From: CAYUNE01 sp964446115 | GTDB taxonomy: Bacteria > Desulfobacterota > Desulfobulbia > Desulfobulbales > Desulfobulbaceae | Length of the DNA stretch: 64,000 nucleotides | Assembly (NCBI GenBank): GCA_964446115.1 | Contig: CAYUNE010000043.1 | Span: forward strand, 1-64,000 | Direction of reading: 5' to 3' | Part shown: one piece after another, positions 8,755 to 17,577 of the stretch | Layout of the letters: the number at the start of each line of letters is the position of its first letter | Position numbering within the stretch: position 1 is the stretch's first letter | The notes under the pieces: model-generated | What the model saw: the letters and a program-made list of their open reading frames with translations, nothing else | The model's database searches: none | Told to the model about the DNA's origin: nothing | Position numbers and translations under genes: made by a program

Positions 8755-9135
8755 ATGAAAAAAGGAACACCTGTCCCGTTGCTTGGCCTGCTTCTCTTCT
8801 TTTTCCTCACTGTTTCCGCCCATGGAGATGACTGCCCCGGGGCTTGGCAGATCCTGCCAAACTACAATCCGGCCCAGGGAGCCCCGTGCCAAATTTTAGG
8901 GCTCAACTCACGGATGGGGACATGTCAGCCGGGTTATGCGTTCGAAACTCTCTGCGACGACGCTTCAAACGGCAGATACAAGATATGCCGGGGCCCCAGA
9001 CGTTGTGCCGGTCAGCGGCCGGTGGCCCCTCCTCCACGCCGGATCGATTGTACACACTGGGATTATACCCATAACCGGCCTTGTCCTCCGGGATATATCA
9101 ACCGCGACTGTAGCGGAGATTGCGGCCCAAGATAA
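8755..9135 (+). CDS. Secreted cysteine-rich small protein
   Basis: A 126-residue protein with a clear signal peptide (1-24, cleavage near SAHG) and ten cysteines in the roughly 100-residue mature part, enough for five disulfides. CPPGY and GYAFETLC-type spacings give it an EGF-like or knottin-like look, but I can match no family. AGGAGG with five bases to the ATG supports the start. It is divergent from the ABC operon and stands alone. Secretion is supported; function is unknown. Confidence 0.65.
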   Translation: MKKGTPVPLLGLLLFFFLTVSAHGDDCPGAWQILPNYNPAQGAPCQILGLNSRMGTCQPGYAFETLCDDASNGRYKICRGPRRCAGQRPVAPPPRRIDCTHWDYTHNRPCPPGYINRDCSGDCGPR

Positions 9136-9236
9136 CCTCCCCGCAACGATTCCGCCGGCAGCGCGATTTTTTTTGCTCCCGAGTTCGTATAACGGTGGGC
9201 CGCCTTGCCTTCGAACCGTCATTTGGCCCAGGAATC

Positions 9237-9264
9237 ACGGAGCCGCCGGAACTCCCGGCTCCGT
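9237..9264 (+). terminator. Hairpin after the Cys-rich protein gene
   Basis: A nine-base perfect stem, ACGGAGCCG (9237-9245) with CGGCTCCGT (9256-9264), closes a ten-base loop and is followed by a short pyrimidine run TTCTTCC. It lies 100 bases after the stop of the Cys-rich gene and may end its transcript. The T-tract is weak. Confidence 0.45.
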
Positions 9265-9417
9265 TCTTCCTCCGCATGAGGCCTGAAGAGATCATATAAA
9301 GGGCTGCTTCCCCGGCCGATAACTTTTTTTGATAAACTGCTAAAGTCCTTTTCCTCGTGGACCGATGAAGAGATATCCGGTCAATTCGATTTCACCTCAG
9401 TCCACGAAGGAGCAGCA

Positions 9418-10302
9418 ATGGTATATCCACTCTCAACCACTCAAAACCCTCCGGTGGCCATCGCAAACCAGACTCCGGCCGCCCCTGCGGATAACACCAT
9501 CACCAACTCATCTTTTGATGCTATTCTCAACAGTTACCTTAATACAGACAGCCAGGACCAGGTCAACGAAGAACAGCTTTTTGCCGCCCTTATCGGCGAG
9601 CGTCTCAGTGATCTGAAGGGAAGCGCAATCCAGGAGAGATACAGGGAACTGCTGGAAAAGGAAAAAATCCAGCATGCCGGCGGGGCTCCCGCAGAAGAGG
9701 AAACGGCGCGTGCCGCCCTGAAATCCCTTGCCGAAACCGGCGCATTGAGCATGGAGGAGGCGGAAAAAATTCACGCCGAGGCATTTAAGGCAGCACAGCT
9801 GGATGATAATCTCGACGTCCTCTATGACGGAAGAGGCTCGGCCCTTGATCCCACCATAGCCGTCATGCAGGTGGATTCCGCCATCGAATCGGCCAGGGCA
9901 AAAATCGAGGCTTTCGAGGCGGGAGAGGATGCCGGCAGACTTTCGCTTGATCTGGAAGCAGATACCTCCGCCGTATCAGAGGGCTCGGCATCCGGTGGTG
10001 GCGGCACAACAAACTATCCCGCCGGCTTTGTCTTCAAACCGGTTTCCGAACGCGACGGCCACCTGGCCGTCCTGCTCCCCTCTTCCATGGCCGGAGATGC
10101 AAGGGAAATCAACCTACTGGATAAAAACGGCCACGTCCTGGAACACGGGGATTCCTATGGCACCTATGAAGACGGCAGGCCCCTCTTCCGCTTCGCACGC
10201 CCCGGCAGCGGCTATCCTGACGCGCTTCACCTGCAGATTGTCCTAAACAGCGGCGATACGGAAGAGTACTTCATTCCGGACCCCTCCCGCCGTTACGGCT
10301 GA
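9418..10302 (+). CDS. Acidic protein with a C-terminal KPVSE...RY domain
   Basis: A 294-residue acidic protein without a signal peptide. Residues 1-30 are Pro/Thr/Asn-rich, 31-185 are mostly helical with charged heptad-like stretches, and a Gly-rich hinge (about 193-199) leads to a C-terminal beta-rich domain (203-293). That domain has FKPVSE, a LLP strand, an LDKNG turn, RFARPGSGYP, LQI and a closing IPDPSRRY. The same pattern occurs at the C-terminus of the lipoprotein at 17,643-18,155, so it is a real mobile domain, though I cannot name it. AAGGAG six bases before the ATG supports the start. Function and location are unknown. Confidence 0.7.
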   Translation: MVYPLSTTQNPPVAIANQTPAAPADNTITNSSFDAILNSYLNTDSQDQVNEEQLFAALIGERLSDLKGSAIQERYRELLEKEKIQHAGGAPAEEETARAALKSLAETGALSMEEAEKIHAEAFKAAQLDDNLDVLYDGRGSALDPTIAVMQVDSAIESARAKIEAFEAGEDAGRLSLDLEADTSAVSEGSASGGGGTTNYPAGFVFKPVSERDGHLAVLLPSSMAGDAREINLLDKNGHVLEHGDSYGTYEDGRPLFRFARPGSGYPDALHLQIVLNSGDTEEYFIPDPSRRYG

Positions 10303-10391
10303 TCTCCATGTCAAAAGAGGTGATTTTCACATAAATTCGGAATACAATAACAACCGGTCATACAGAGACAAACCCCAACCGGAGAAAATGT

Positions 10392-10904
10392 ATGAAAAAC
10401 GTATGGTCGGTTCTCATCATCTGCCTCACGGCTCTGCTCGTCATCCCATCAGCGGCTACCGCCCGCAACCAGCAAATCGGAGTGGGAGCCCATTACTGGA
10501 CCACGCTCGATGATGTTGACGTCAATAACATCGACGAAAGCGGCCTGGCCTGGTATCTCTCCTATCGGAATCGGCTCTCCGATCTCCTCCAGGTGGAACT
10601 CGATCTGGAGATTGCCGATGAAAAACATGCGGGCGCAGGAGAAACCATTTATTCCCCACAGGCTTTCCTGCTGCTGGGGGCGGCGCTCTATGGGGGAGTC
10701 GGCCTGGGAATCGACTGGGCGGATGGGGAGCTGGGCAACCTCTATTACCTGCTGCGCGCCGGCTATGTTCTGGAACTCCTGCCGCAGATCTTCGTGGATT
10801 TCAACCTCAACTACCGTTTTGAGACCTGGGATATCGATGCAGTCAGGGATGACATTGATGCCGATACCCTGACCATGGGGGCCATTGTTCGCATCGGCTT
10901 CTGA
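10392..10904 (+). CDS. Outer-membrane beta-barrel protein
   Basis: A 170-residue protein with a signal peptide (1-24, ending TATA) and alternating polar/apolar strands (GVGAHYWTTL, LAWYLSYRNRL, LLQVELDLEI, YYLLRAGYVLEL, FVDFNLNYRF). It ends in a strand with C-terminal Phe (AIVRIGF), the usual Bam recognition signal. It resembles small eight-stranded OmpA/OmpW-like barrels. GGAG lies eight bases before the ATG. It follows the KPVSE-domain gene by 89 bp in the same direction and could be cotranscribed. Pore or adhesin roles cannot be told apart. Confidence 0.7.
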   Translation: MKNVWSVLIICLTALLVIPSAATARNQQIGVGAHYWTTLDDVDVNNIDESGLAWYLSYRNRLSDLLQVELDLEIADEKHAGAGETIYSPQAFLLLGAALYGGVGLGIDWADGELGNLYYLLRAGYVLELLPQIFVDFNLNYRFETWDIDAVRDDIDADTLTMGAIVRIGF

Positions 10905-11013
10905 GGGAACAGCAGCATCTCAGATACATATATGTGCCAAAGTCGGATGCCTGCTCCTGGGCAGTTGCGGCCGGACGGGCCGCTGACCAGGGCCCATCAT
11001 CGGAAGCGGGATT

Positions 11014-12183
11014 CTACATGATCAGCATGTACACCGCCTGGAGAAAATCAAAGTGGGGTTTTTCCGGCTCCGGCTCCGGTTCAGGCTCGGGTTCGGGCGG
11101 TTTCTCCCGTTGCAGATCTATGACGTTTTTCGGCGGATTCGGATCATCTGCTGTCGGCGGATACACAAAGTCAAGAATCCGCACCCGGGTCGCGGTTGCG
11201 GGCCCCCAATGAGTTGACCAGTCCTCACCATCGTAATCATCGTATATCAGCATATTGCCGCGGTAATCCATCCAGCCGGTGGTAAAGGAATGACCCAGGC
11301 CCGTTTTTGACGTAATAATATCGACTTTGGAATAGGTCGATGTCCACGGGGTAACAATAATTTTTGCGGTCAACCGTTCACCGTTGTTAAATCCCGTCGT
11401 ATAGAAAACGCCGCTCCAGTCATCGCCGCTGATATCGGGTCCCACAACATTCAGTTCCCGGGGACGGCGAACCCCGTTCATCCCCTCCTCTTCCCCGTTT
11501 TCTGCAAAACCGGGAAAAAATGGAAGTCCCTTGACGGGATAGGAGATTCCCCCGGCGTCATCGTAGAAGTATCCGCCGAAATACCCCTCTTCCAGCGGGA
11601 TTTTCCCATGCTGATTGTCGCTATAGACGCCGACGTAAGACGCATAACGGTCGGCCGGCCGGGCCGCAACCATATCAATCCTTGCTTCCGAAGCCAATCT
11701 TCGCTGAAACGGAGGCATTTGCTCTGATTCATAAAACACCGTTATCTCTTTTCCGGATAGGCCCAGGGAATGAGGGATGGACGCAACCTCCCCTGTGCCG
11801 ACAGCCGAATAGGTCCGCGTGCGGATTACTCTGGAATTTCCGGAAACAACAAGAAAAAAGTATTCAAGCGAAGAGACATCTTCACCCGCCGGAGGCAGCA
11901 CACAGGAATATGAGCCATTGCTCCCGGGCACCGTTTCGACAAAGACAAACTGATCTGCCGGGTCATAACGGAAATAACAGCGGCTCCGGGTCATGCCCAG
12001 CGCATTCTCTATGCGTACCGTGAGCAGCAGAGGATAACCGGTGGTGAAAAAATCAACCCCTTCATGGTCAATGACAATGAGCGGCAGATCAGTGCCGAGA
12101 CAGGCGGGCTGCACCAGAAAGAAGAAAAGACAACCCAGCAGCCAGAAAAATGCGGAACCGGGCGATGAAGAGGACCTGTACAT
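11014..12183 (-). CDS. Secreted multidomain protein with GPDISG/EDWST domain
   Basis: A 389-residue protein with a signal peptide (about 1-30; the cysteine in QPACLG is not a good lipobox). It has an Ig-like beta region (35-125), a middle domain (about 140-245) I do not recognise, then a domain at 247-360 beginning VGPDISGDDWSG and containing MLIYDDYDGEDWST. The tail has a PEPEPEPEPE repeat and an odd hydrophobic end (LQAVYMLIM). The 247-360 domain is clearly related to the C-terminus of the adjacent upstream gene product, so the pair is paralogous in that part. The genes are 32 bp apart and probably cotranscribed. An envelope or extracellular role is inferred from the signal peptide alone. 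Confidence 0.7.
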   Translation of the reverse strand: MYRSSSSPGSAFFWLLGCLFFFLVQPACLGTDLPLIVIDHEGVDFFTTGYPLLLTVRIENALGMTRSRCYFRYDPADQFVFVETVPGSNGSYSCVLPPAGEDVSSLEYFFLVVSGNSRVIRTRTYSAVGTGEVASIPHSLGLSGKEITVFYESEQMPPFQRRLASEARIDMVAARPADRYASYVGVYSDNQHGKIPLEEGYFGGYFYDDAGGISYPVKGLPFFPGFAENGEEEGMNGVRRPRELNVVGPDISGDDWSGVFYTTGFNNGERLTAKIIVTPWTSTYSKVDIITSKTGLGHSFTTGWMDYRGNMLIYDDYDGEDWSTHWGPATATRVRILDFVYPPTADDPNPPKNVIDLQREKPPEPEPEPEPEPEKPHFDFLQAVYMLIM

Positions 12184-12215
12184 GGCTATAGTGAAAGCAA
12201 AAGCCGGAAAACGAC

Positions 12216-12926
12216 TCAGCGATGGAGTTTGAGTTTGTCCAGTTTACCGACCTCGATGACCCAGTCATAAAGTCTCACTGACTGTGAGGTGGCATTCCCC
12301 TGAAATGTTGACCAATCCTCTCCGGTTTCCTGATCATAGACCAGCATGGCACCGTCTTCATCTATGGTGCCCACAAAGTAGCGGCCGTATGGCAGCGTGG
12401 TTGTTGTTCTGATCTGTACCTGTTTGCCGTGCTGGATAATCGTAGCACTCACCGCCTCCGGACCATAGGCGACCAGATTGATTTCTCCGACCCATTGCCC
12501 CGAGATATCCGGCCCGTTAAAGGGTTCCGGCGGTGGCGGGGGGGGTGAAGAGCTTCCGCCGCCGCCACCAAGGGCCAGAGCCAGAGCAGCGGCTCCCGCG
12601 GCACCGGCACCGACCGCCGTCAATATTTCTTTTCTGCTCCACGGTGCTGATTCCTCACCTTTCTGTTCTGTCTCAGCCGTTGGCAATTCCGGTGGTTTGG
12701 AGGAGGGGGTCTCCTTGCTTTCGCCGATGGAAACTTCGCTGTCATCGCCCTCCTTGTCGGTTCCCATCTCCTTTTTCTTGATGTCCCTGATCACCGGAAC
12801 ATCTCCACTGCCGCCGGCAACAACAGCCGGAGGAAAACCCATGGCAATGACAAGCATTGCCGCCAGCAGTCCCTTCCCTCGCCTGGAAACATGCGCTCCC
12901 GATCGTTGCTTCATCCGTTTCTCCAT
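12216..12926 (-). CDS. Exported protein with Gly/Pro linker and GPDISG/EDWST domain
   Basis: A 236-residue protein from ATG 12926; an upstream ATG (12968) and an internal one (12914, with GGAGA close by) are alternatives. It has a long basic N-terminus and a hydrophobic signal segment ending PAVVAGG, a charged Ser/Glu/Pro-rich stretch, then a small-residue helix GAGAAGAAALALAL followed by poly-Gly and six prolines. It ends in a C-terminal domain (about 138-235) starting NGPDISGQWVG and containing MLVYDQETGEDWST. That domain resembles small beta-barrel lipocalin-like folds only in its strand pattern. It is shared with the downstream neighbour, and I have no family name for it. Confidence 0.65.
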   Translation of the reverse strand: MEKRMKQRSGAHVSRRGKGLLAAMLVIAMGFPPAVVAGGSGDVPVIRDIKKKEMGTDKEGDDSEVSIGESKETPSSKPPELPTAETEQKGEESAPWSRKEILTAVGAGAAGAAALALALGGGGGSSSPPPPPPEPFNGPDISGQWVGEINLVAYGPEAVSATIIQHGKQVQIRTTTTLPYGRYFVGTIDEDGAMLVYDQETGEDWSTFQGNATSQSVRLYDWVIEVGKLDKLKLHR

Positions 12927-13152
12927 GGCTTTCTCTTCATGTCGGTTCGGATGCCGTTTTCGCCTCACCGGTAAGCACTCACAGATACCGCATCTGCATA
13001 TTTCCGGTTCCCTCCGCCTGCAAAACCACCGGCGAAACCATGAAATTCTAGCATCTACGGCATCCGTGAGTGGCTACCCCACCGGGAAAACAGCACTACT
13101 GGCTGGTATTCTTAATACCAATTCAGCAGACAAGCAAAAAAAAATCCACAGG

Positions 13153-15153
13153 TTACCATAAAAAAAGATCTCCCCGGTCACAGTTGCCCCTGGTTGTCAC
13201 TCTCACGCTCCGGTCACTGGAGACCCGGTGGAGAAAGATATCATGTCCACCCCGTTCCGAGGTACTCACCAGCCAGTCATCATGGTTGGACCAGAACTGG
13301 TTGTCGAAGGTCTCGTCCGGAGGCGCCTTCACCCTGGCTGTCAGCTGCAGGGTATGGCTGTCATAGAGGCTGAGATATCTGTGGCCACGACCGTTGACGG
13401 TGATCAGCCTGCCCCGGGGCGAAAGACTGGCCGAACAGCCCCGGGCAACGGTTTGCTGCCGCCCCGAATCAAGATGATACAACTTCACCATATATCCCAT
13501 CCCGGCCTTGACCGTGGCCACGAGAAGTTTGCCATCCGCAGCCATGTCCAGCTCGAGGAATTTCTCACCCGTCAGGATGACGCGCACCGCCTTGCTCTCG
13601 ATGTCCACCTGACACACCCTGTTTCCATCGGTGAAGAGGACATGGTTGCCGTCCGGGTGAAAACAGAGAGCCCCGGGGCTATGCGCCAGGGCCAACCGCT
13701 CCTGATGATCGCCGTCAGCATCCATGATCATCACCGCCCGGCCCCGCAAGAAGGCGACCTTCCGGCCATCCGGAGACCAGCGGGGATAGGTGCCGGCCCG
13801 GGTTATGCGACGCGACCGTCGTTCCCTCAACTCCAGGACATGGATTCCATCGCCACATTGATAGACGAGCCGGCCCGGCGGCAGTGCCATGGTTTCTCCT
13901 GAAACCGCATGCTCCCCGGTGCGTGCCGACGCGGCCAATGGTTCCTCCCGAACAACGGCCTTTTGAAAAAAAGCCCGGGGCGGCAGAACCAGCATAAATC
14001 CTGCCGTGGGAATGAAAAAAATAACAGCCAGCCATAGGAAAAATCTCCCCTTTCTACCGTTCTCGCCGTCCCCGTGCAATGATCGTTTATATTTCTTCAT
14101 CAGGGGCAGCAACAGGAGAACAAGGGCAATGGTGCCAAGCAGGTAACCGTATACCTGGGTGATGAGATGATGGGAAATGGAGGTGAGGGCGGCTATCTTT
14201 TCATCATACCCCAGGAGCTGAAAGACCAGAGACCAGGCCCCCTCATAGGCACCGAAACCGGCAATTCCCGAGATCGGCAGGCTGGCGGCGAATTCGGCAC
14301 TGCAGATACCCAGGAACACCTGAGGAAAGGGAAATGAGAGGGCGGAAAATCCCATGGGCAGAACAAGGGCCAGGAACAGGGCGTATAGTGACAGATATTT
14401 ATACAGCCGCAACACCATGGAAAGCCAAAAGATCTTCCAGAAGATCCGCCGCCGGAGCGCCAGGCGGATATCCCCTCCCAGGGATGAGAGCATCTCATTA
14501 ATCCTTTCCCGCAGCGATGACGGCAGGGATCGCAACCGTTGCACCGCTCCTGCCGCAAGGGACAGGATAGCCGGCAAACCGAAAAGCAAAAGTGCACTCG
14601 CCACTCCAAGCACCATCCCGCCGCCGATGAGCATGAGCGGCGACACGATACCGGAGTGAATCGTCACCGCCGCAACGAGCAAAAAAAGGGCAAGGGCGAA
14701 GATATCGAAGACAAAACAGAGGGCGAAACTGGCGGTGGCTGCAGGAACCGGGACTCCGAGCCGCCTGACCAGATAGATGTAGATCACTGTTCCCAGCCTG
14801 GCCGGCAGCAGATCGGCAAACTGATTCCGCACCAGGGTAATGAGAAAAAGCGGGGTGGAGGAAAGTGCGTGCCCGCCTGCCGCAAGGGTCAGGTGATAGC
14901 GCCAGGTCCGGCACAGGCTCGCAAGCAGTGAAAAGAGCAGAAAAAAGAAGCCGTATTTCAGCGAAATCCCCTGTAAGGTGCCGATCACCTCGACAAAGGA
15001 TATCCTGGAAAACAGATAGGAGAAAACCAGAGAGAAGACAGCGACCGATACAAGAACTGAAACAATGTGCCAGCCGCCCTTCTTCCAGCGGCCGCCGTCA
15101 GTTGCCATGGTAGTTGCAGAAGATCTTTTTGCGGAAGAGATTAACCTTCTCAT
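13153..15153 (-). CDS. LPTD/UPF0104 flippase-like membrane domain fused to a beta-propeller
   Basis: A 666-residue protein. Residues about 25-350 form the multi-helix lysylphosphatidylglycerol synthase TM region (UPF0104/AglD-like), including LVRNQFADLLPARLGTV, the usual place of the family's N/LLP motif. A further helix (about 370-390) leads to a soluble C-terminal region (about 415-666) with TolB/WD40-like blades: PRWSPDGRKVAFL, LCFHPDGNHVLFTDG, FWSNHDDWLVSTSE. The membrane part likely moves or modifies a lipid-linked glycan; the propeller probably sits in the periplasm as a binding platform. The start at 15153 has GGGGAG seven bases upstream and overlaps the FrhB-like gene by 56 bp; ATG 15108 is an alternative. 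The fusion is unusual. Confidence 0.8.
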   Translation of the reverse strand: MRRLISSAKRSSATTMATDGGRWKKGGWHIVSVLVSVAVFSLVFSYLFSRISFVEVIGTLQGISLKYGFFFLLFSLLASLCRTWRYHLTLAAGGHALSSTPLFLITLVRNQFADLLPARLGTVIYIYLVRRLGVPVPAATASFALCFVFDIFALALFLLVAAVTIHSGIVSPLMLIGGGMVLGVASALLLFGLPAILSLAAGAVQRLRSLPSSLRERINEMLSSLGGDIRLALRRRIFWKIFWLSMVLRLYKYLSLYALFLALVLPMGFSALSFPFPQVFLGICSAEFAASLPISGIAGFGAYEGAWSLVFQLLGYDEKIAALTSISHHLITQVYGYLLGTIALVLLLLPLMKKYKRSLHGDGENGRKGRFFLWLAVIFFIPTAGFMLVLPPRAFFQKAVVREEPLAASARTGEHAVSGETMALPPGRLVYQCGDGIHVLELRERRSRRITRAGTYPRWSPDGRKVAFLRGRAVMIMDADGDHQERLALAHSPGALCFHPDGNHVLFTDGNRVCQVDIESKAVRVILTGEKFLELDMAADGKLLVATVKAGMGYMVKLYHLDSGRQQTVARGCSASLSPRGRLITVNGRGHRYLSLYDSHTLQLTARVKAPPDETFDNQFWSNHDDWLVSTSERGGHDIFLHRVSSDRSVRVTTRGNCDRGDLFLW

Positions 15154-16411
15154 AGGCGCTCCCCAGCCGGGAAAAGAGAAACTTCAAGATCAGCTTCCGG
15201 GTCCAGGGGCGACGGCAGCAAAAAAACAGCCGCAGGAGAAGTTCACCCCGGCGCGCCTTCGAAGATGGCGCCGGGGGTGGAAGATGGTAACGGGGATGGG
15301 GCTCTCCCCTTTTCCGCCGCCTGGCGATGCGGATCCAGCTGCGATTTTTTTTCCCACGTACCATACCGGCGATTCTCTTGGAATCACGTTCAGGCGACAG
15401 GGCGTGGAGCACCACCGCTCCCTCTTCTTCCGCCCGGCGTAAGATCCGCAGTCCCTTGGCGGTCCGCTGCGACACCAGGGTGCAGCGGGTGTGACGGGCA
15501 AGATCGTCGCTGTAATCATGGGCCCAGAAATCACCGAAACTCAGATCAGCGTATTCGGAAAGGGCGTCAATGCAGAGGTAACAGCGCCTGGCGCCGTATA
15601 TCTTGAAGAGAATATTGAGGATGGTGGTGTAGTGGGTGGTGTGTAAGGGAATGGATCGACCGTCTTTTAATCGGACATGGAATCCGCCCGGCCAGCCGCC
15701 CCCCCGAAAATCGAATCGCGCCACCTCTTCCGGATCAATGTTACAGGTCCGCACCACATCGAGGAGAACCCGCGGTTCCATATTGCAATGACAGTAGAGC
15801 CCGAAAATACAGTGAATCTTTCTGCCGAGAGAGGGGTCCGCCACGGCCATCTTCCGCAATCCCTGTACCTGGCAGGGCAGGCCCACCACCGCATACCTTC
15901 CCCTTCTTCTGCGGATGAGCTGCAGGGCTTCCAGAGAAGAGGTCAGGCAATATTTCGAACCCGCACCCCGCTGAATCTCCTCCGGCGTGGTGGCCAGCAC
16001 CCCTTTCATACGGCAGGGATTATCCGGGTCAAATGCGGCAACCACGGCGCCGTCAATACGGTTTTTTTCCAGCAGATGGATCAATAGCGCCGAAACCACC
16101 CCGCCGGAGGTCCCCGCCGTCCGCACCGAATCAGACCGGGCATGGGCAACAAACCGATTCTCAACATGGCCGTGTAAAGTATCGGCATCATGTTCGCAGT
16201 GAAATATTTGCTCCCACAGGCCGGGAAAGTCAACCTCGGCCCCGGGACAACACCTGACGCAGAGGCCGCACTCTGTGCAGTCACCCCGAAGTATCGGATA
16301 ATTTTCCCCGTCAAGTACAATGACCCGCACCGGACAGACTCCGGCGCAGAGACCGCAGCGGGTGCACAAGCCGCTGGCAATGACCCGGGCGGCAAGCTCG
16401 TGAAAACTCAT
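15098..16411 (-). CDS. FrhB-family iron-sulfur protein (F420 hydrogenase/dehydrogenase beta-like)
   Basis: A 437-residue protein from ATG 16411; the open frame extends to 16597 but that part runs into the acyltransferase gene and looks non-coding. Two ferredoxin motifs are present, C16-x2-C19-x2-C22-x3-C26 and C45-x2-C48-x2-C51-x3-C55, followed by the FrhB/FdhB N- and C-terminal domains (TSGGVVSALL, VGLPCQVQGLR, LSFGDFWA). In methanogens FrhB passes electrons to F420. Homologues in bacterial polysaccharide clusters often sit with pyruvyl transferases, and a polysaccharide-related redox step is assumed here. The gene starts 22 bp after the acyltransferase stop. Confidence 0.85.
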   Translation of the reverse strand: MSFHELAARVIASGLCTRCGLCAGVCPVRVIVLDGENYPILRGDCTECGLCVRCCPGAEVDFPGLWEQIFHCEHDADTLHGHVENRFVAHARSDSVRTAGTSGGVVSALLIHLLEKNRIDGAVVAAFDPDNPCRMKGVLATTPEEIQRGAGSKYCLTSSLEALQLIRRRRGRYAVVGLPCQVQGLRKMAVADPSLGRKIHCIFGLYCHCNMEPRVLLDVVRTCNIDPEEVARFDFRGGGWPGGFHVRLKDGRSIPLHTTHYTTILNILFKIYGARRCYLCIDALSEYADLSFGDFWAHDYSDDLARHTRCTLVSQRTAKGLRILRRAEEEGAVVLHALSPERDSKRIAGMVRGKKNRSWIRIARRRKRGEPHPRYHLPPPAPSSKARRGELLLRLFFCCRRPWTRKLILKFLFSRLGSAYEKVNLFRKKIFCNYHGN

Positions 16412-16433
16412 AACCGGCGAAAATAGATGAAGA

Positions 16434-17063
16434 TTAACCTTTATGGGATCGGCGATGGCGGATAACCCGGGCCGGCCGGCCCACGGCAACAACATAGTCC
16501 GGAAGATCAGCGCAGACCCGGGCGTGGGCGCCGACAACAGATCCTTCGCCGATTCTCGCCCCGGGCAGAACATGGCTGCGAACCCCGAGCCAGCCACCCG
16601 GGCCGATCACCGTCGGCCCCCTGCTTCCCGCCTGCTCTTCCGATACACCCTCTTCCTCCGCGGCAGGCCCCACCCGACAGTAAGCGGCCAGCAGCACATC
16701 GGCGCCGATCTCAACCATAGCCGCCCCCCCGATAATGGCGCAGAAACTGCCCAGGCTGCTGCCGGAACCGATGCTGATACCGCCGCTGCCCGCATGCAGA
16801 CCTGTTCCCGCTCCCACAAAGACGTGATCAGCGATGGTAATCACCGGCGCCGAGGTTCGGGCCCTGCCGGCATCAAGGAAAACATTGTCATGGATCACCG
16901 CATGGTCGCCGATACATATCCGCCGGGGAAAGCGAAAATCGACAAATCGCCCGAAGAGGACCCGGCGGCCGCACCGGGCAAAAAGACGCGGATAAAATTT
17001 CTGGCGCAGGTAGAGCCCCGTCAGGCCGGGACACCAACGCAGGAAAGAGTACAGACGCCGCAT
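16434..17063 (-). CDS. Left-handed beta-helix acyltransferase
   Basis: A 209-residue protein built on hexapeptide repeats ([LIV]-G-x4), seen in ICIGDHAVI, ITIADHVFVGAGTGL, ISIGSGSSLGSF, TVIGPGGWLGV and ARIGEGSVVGA, ending with the VVAVGRPARVI motif of the WbbJ/WcaF/LacA acetyltransferases. It probably O- or N-acetylates a sugar of the surface polysaccharide using acetyl-CoA. An acidic insertion (GPAAEEEGVSEEQAG) interrupts the helix at the usual loop. The ATG directly abuts the upstream stop (TAAATG), so coupling to the preceding secreted protein gene is likely. Confidence 0.85.
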   Translation of the reverse strand: MRRLYSFLRWCPGLTGLYLRQKFYPRLFARCGRRVLFGRFVDFRFPRRICIGDHAVIHDNVFLDAGRARTSAPVITIADHVFVGAGTGLHAGSGGISIGSGSSLGSFCAIIGGAAMVEIGADVLLAAYCRVGPAAEEEGVSEEQAGSRGPTVIGPGGWLGVRSHVLPGARIGEGSVVGAHARVCADLPDYVVAVGRPARVIRHRRSHKG

Positions 17064-17501
17064 TTACACGACCCGGAACTTTCTGGTTGCCACCTTGCGG
17101 CCGTTGACATAGATCTGCACCGTCCACTCACCGAAAAACTCTTCCTTGAAATCCGAGCCGCGAAGTATCTGTTTCAGCCGTCCCCGTCGCTTGAGCTTCA
17201 ACCAGAAAAAAACCCGGTGACTGGCCGCAGAACGCTCCAGGGCAAAGACATAGGGAGTCTGCCTTTCCATTTTCCCCCAGGGAGTAATCCAGTCAGCGGT
17301 CATATTGTACTTCCCCGGTGAAATATCATGAAAATCGAGCACGATATAAATTTTCTCATAGGGAGAAAAGGTGTACTTTTCTTCGTGAAAACCCTCATCT
17401 GCAAACATCGCGCTCGAGACCTTCAGCAACGGTGCTCCATAGCCGGACGGAAAAGAACACAGCACCAACATCCCACAGACAAGAGAGAATATCAACCTCA
17501 T
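17064..17501 (-). CDS. Secreted beta-sandwich-like protein
   Basis: A 145-residue protein with a signal peptide (1-22, ending SGYGA). The mature part is strand-rich and closes with GEWTVQIYVNGRKVATRKFRVV-like strands, typical of Ig-fold modules with a W/G-rich DWITPWGK turn in the middle. I know no specific family. The frame is open to 17537, but ATG 17501 follows GGAGGAAG at ideal spacing. It lies in front of the acyltransferase gene with no gap. A role in polysaccharide handling is only suggested by position. Confidence 0.7.
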   Translation of the reverse strand: MRLIFSLVCGMLVLCSFPSGYGAPLLKVSSAMFADEGFHEEKYTFSPYEKIYIVLDFHDISPGKYNMTADWITPWGKMERQTPYVFALERSAASHRVFFWLKLKRRGRLKQILRGSDFKEEFFGEWTVQIYVNGRKVATRKFRVV

Positions 17502-17577
17502 GGGATCTTCCTCCAAATTTTCCTGCTCCGGGGCCAACCAGTGGCAAAGGCGAACAATATCCTCAACCTGCCAAGAG

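Noticed and set aside
8506..8892. 128-residue minus-strand frame across the divergent promoter region at 8.6-8.8 kb
   Set aside because: It runs through the ribosome site and signal peptide of the Cys-rich gene and has no family-like content.
11014..11110. PEPEPEPE tail of the 389-residue protein as a PEP-CTERM sorting signal
   Set aside because: A PEP-CTERM signal needs VPEP followed by a transmembrane helix and a basic end; here a proline/glutamate repeat is followed by KPHFDFLQAVYMLIM without Arg-rich tail.
13106..13120. Palindrome GGTATT-CTT-AATACC as a terminator
   Set aside because: Short stem, no T-run in either direction at the right distance, and it lies upstream rather than downstream of the nearest gene ends by an unhelpful distance.
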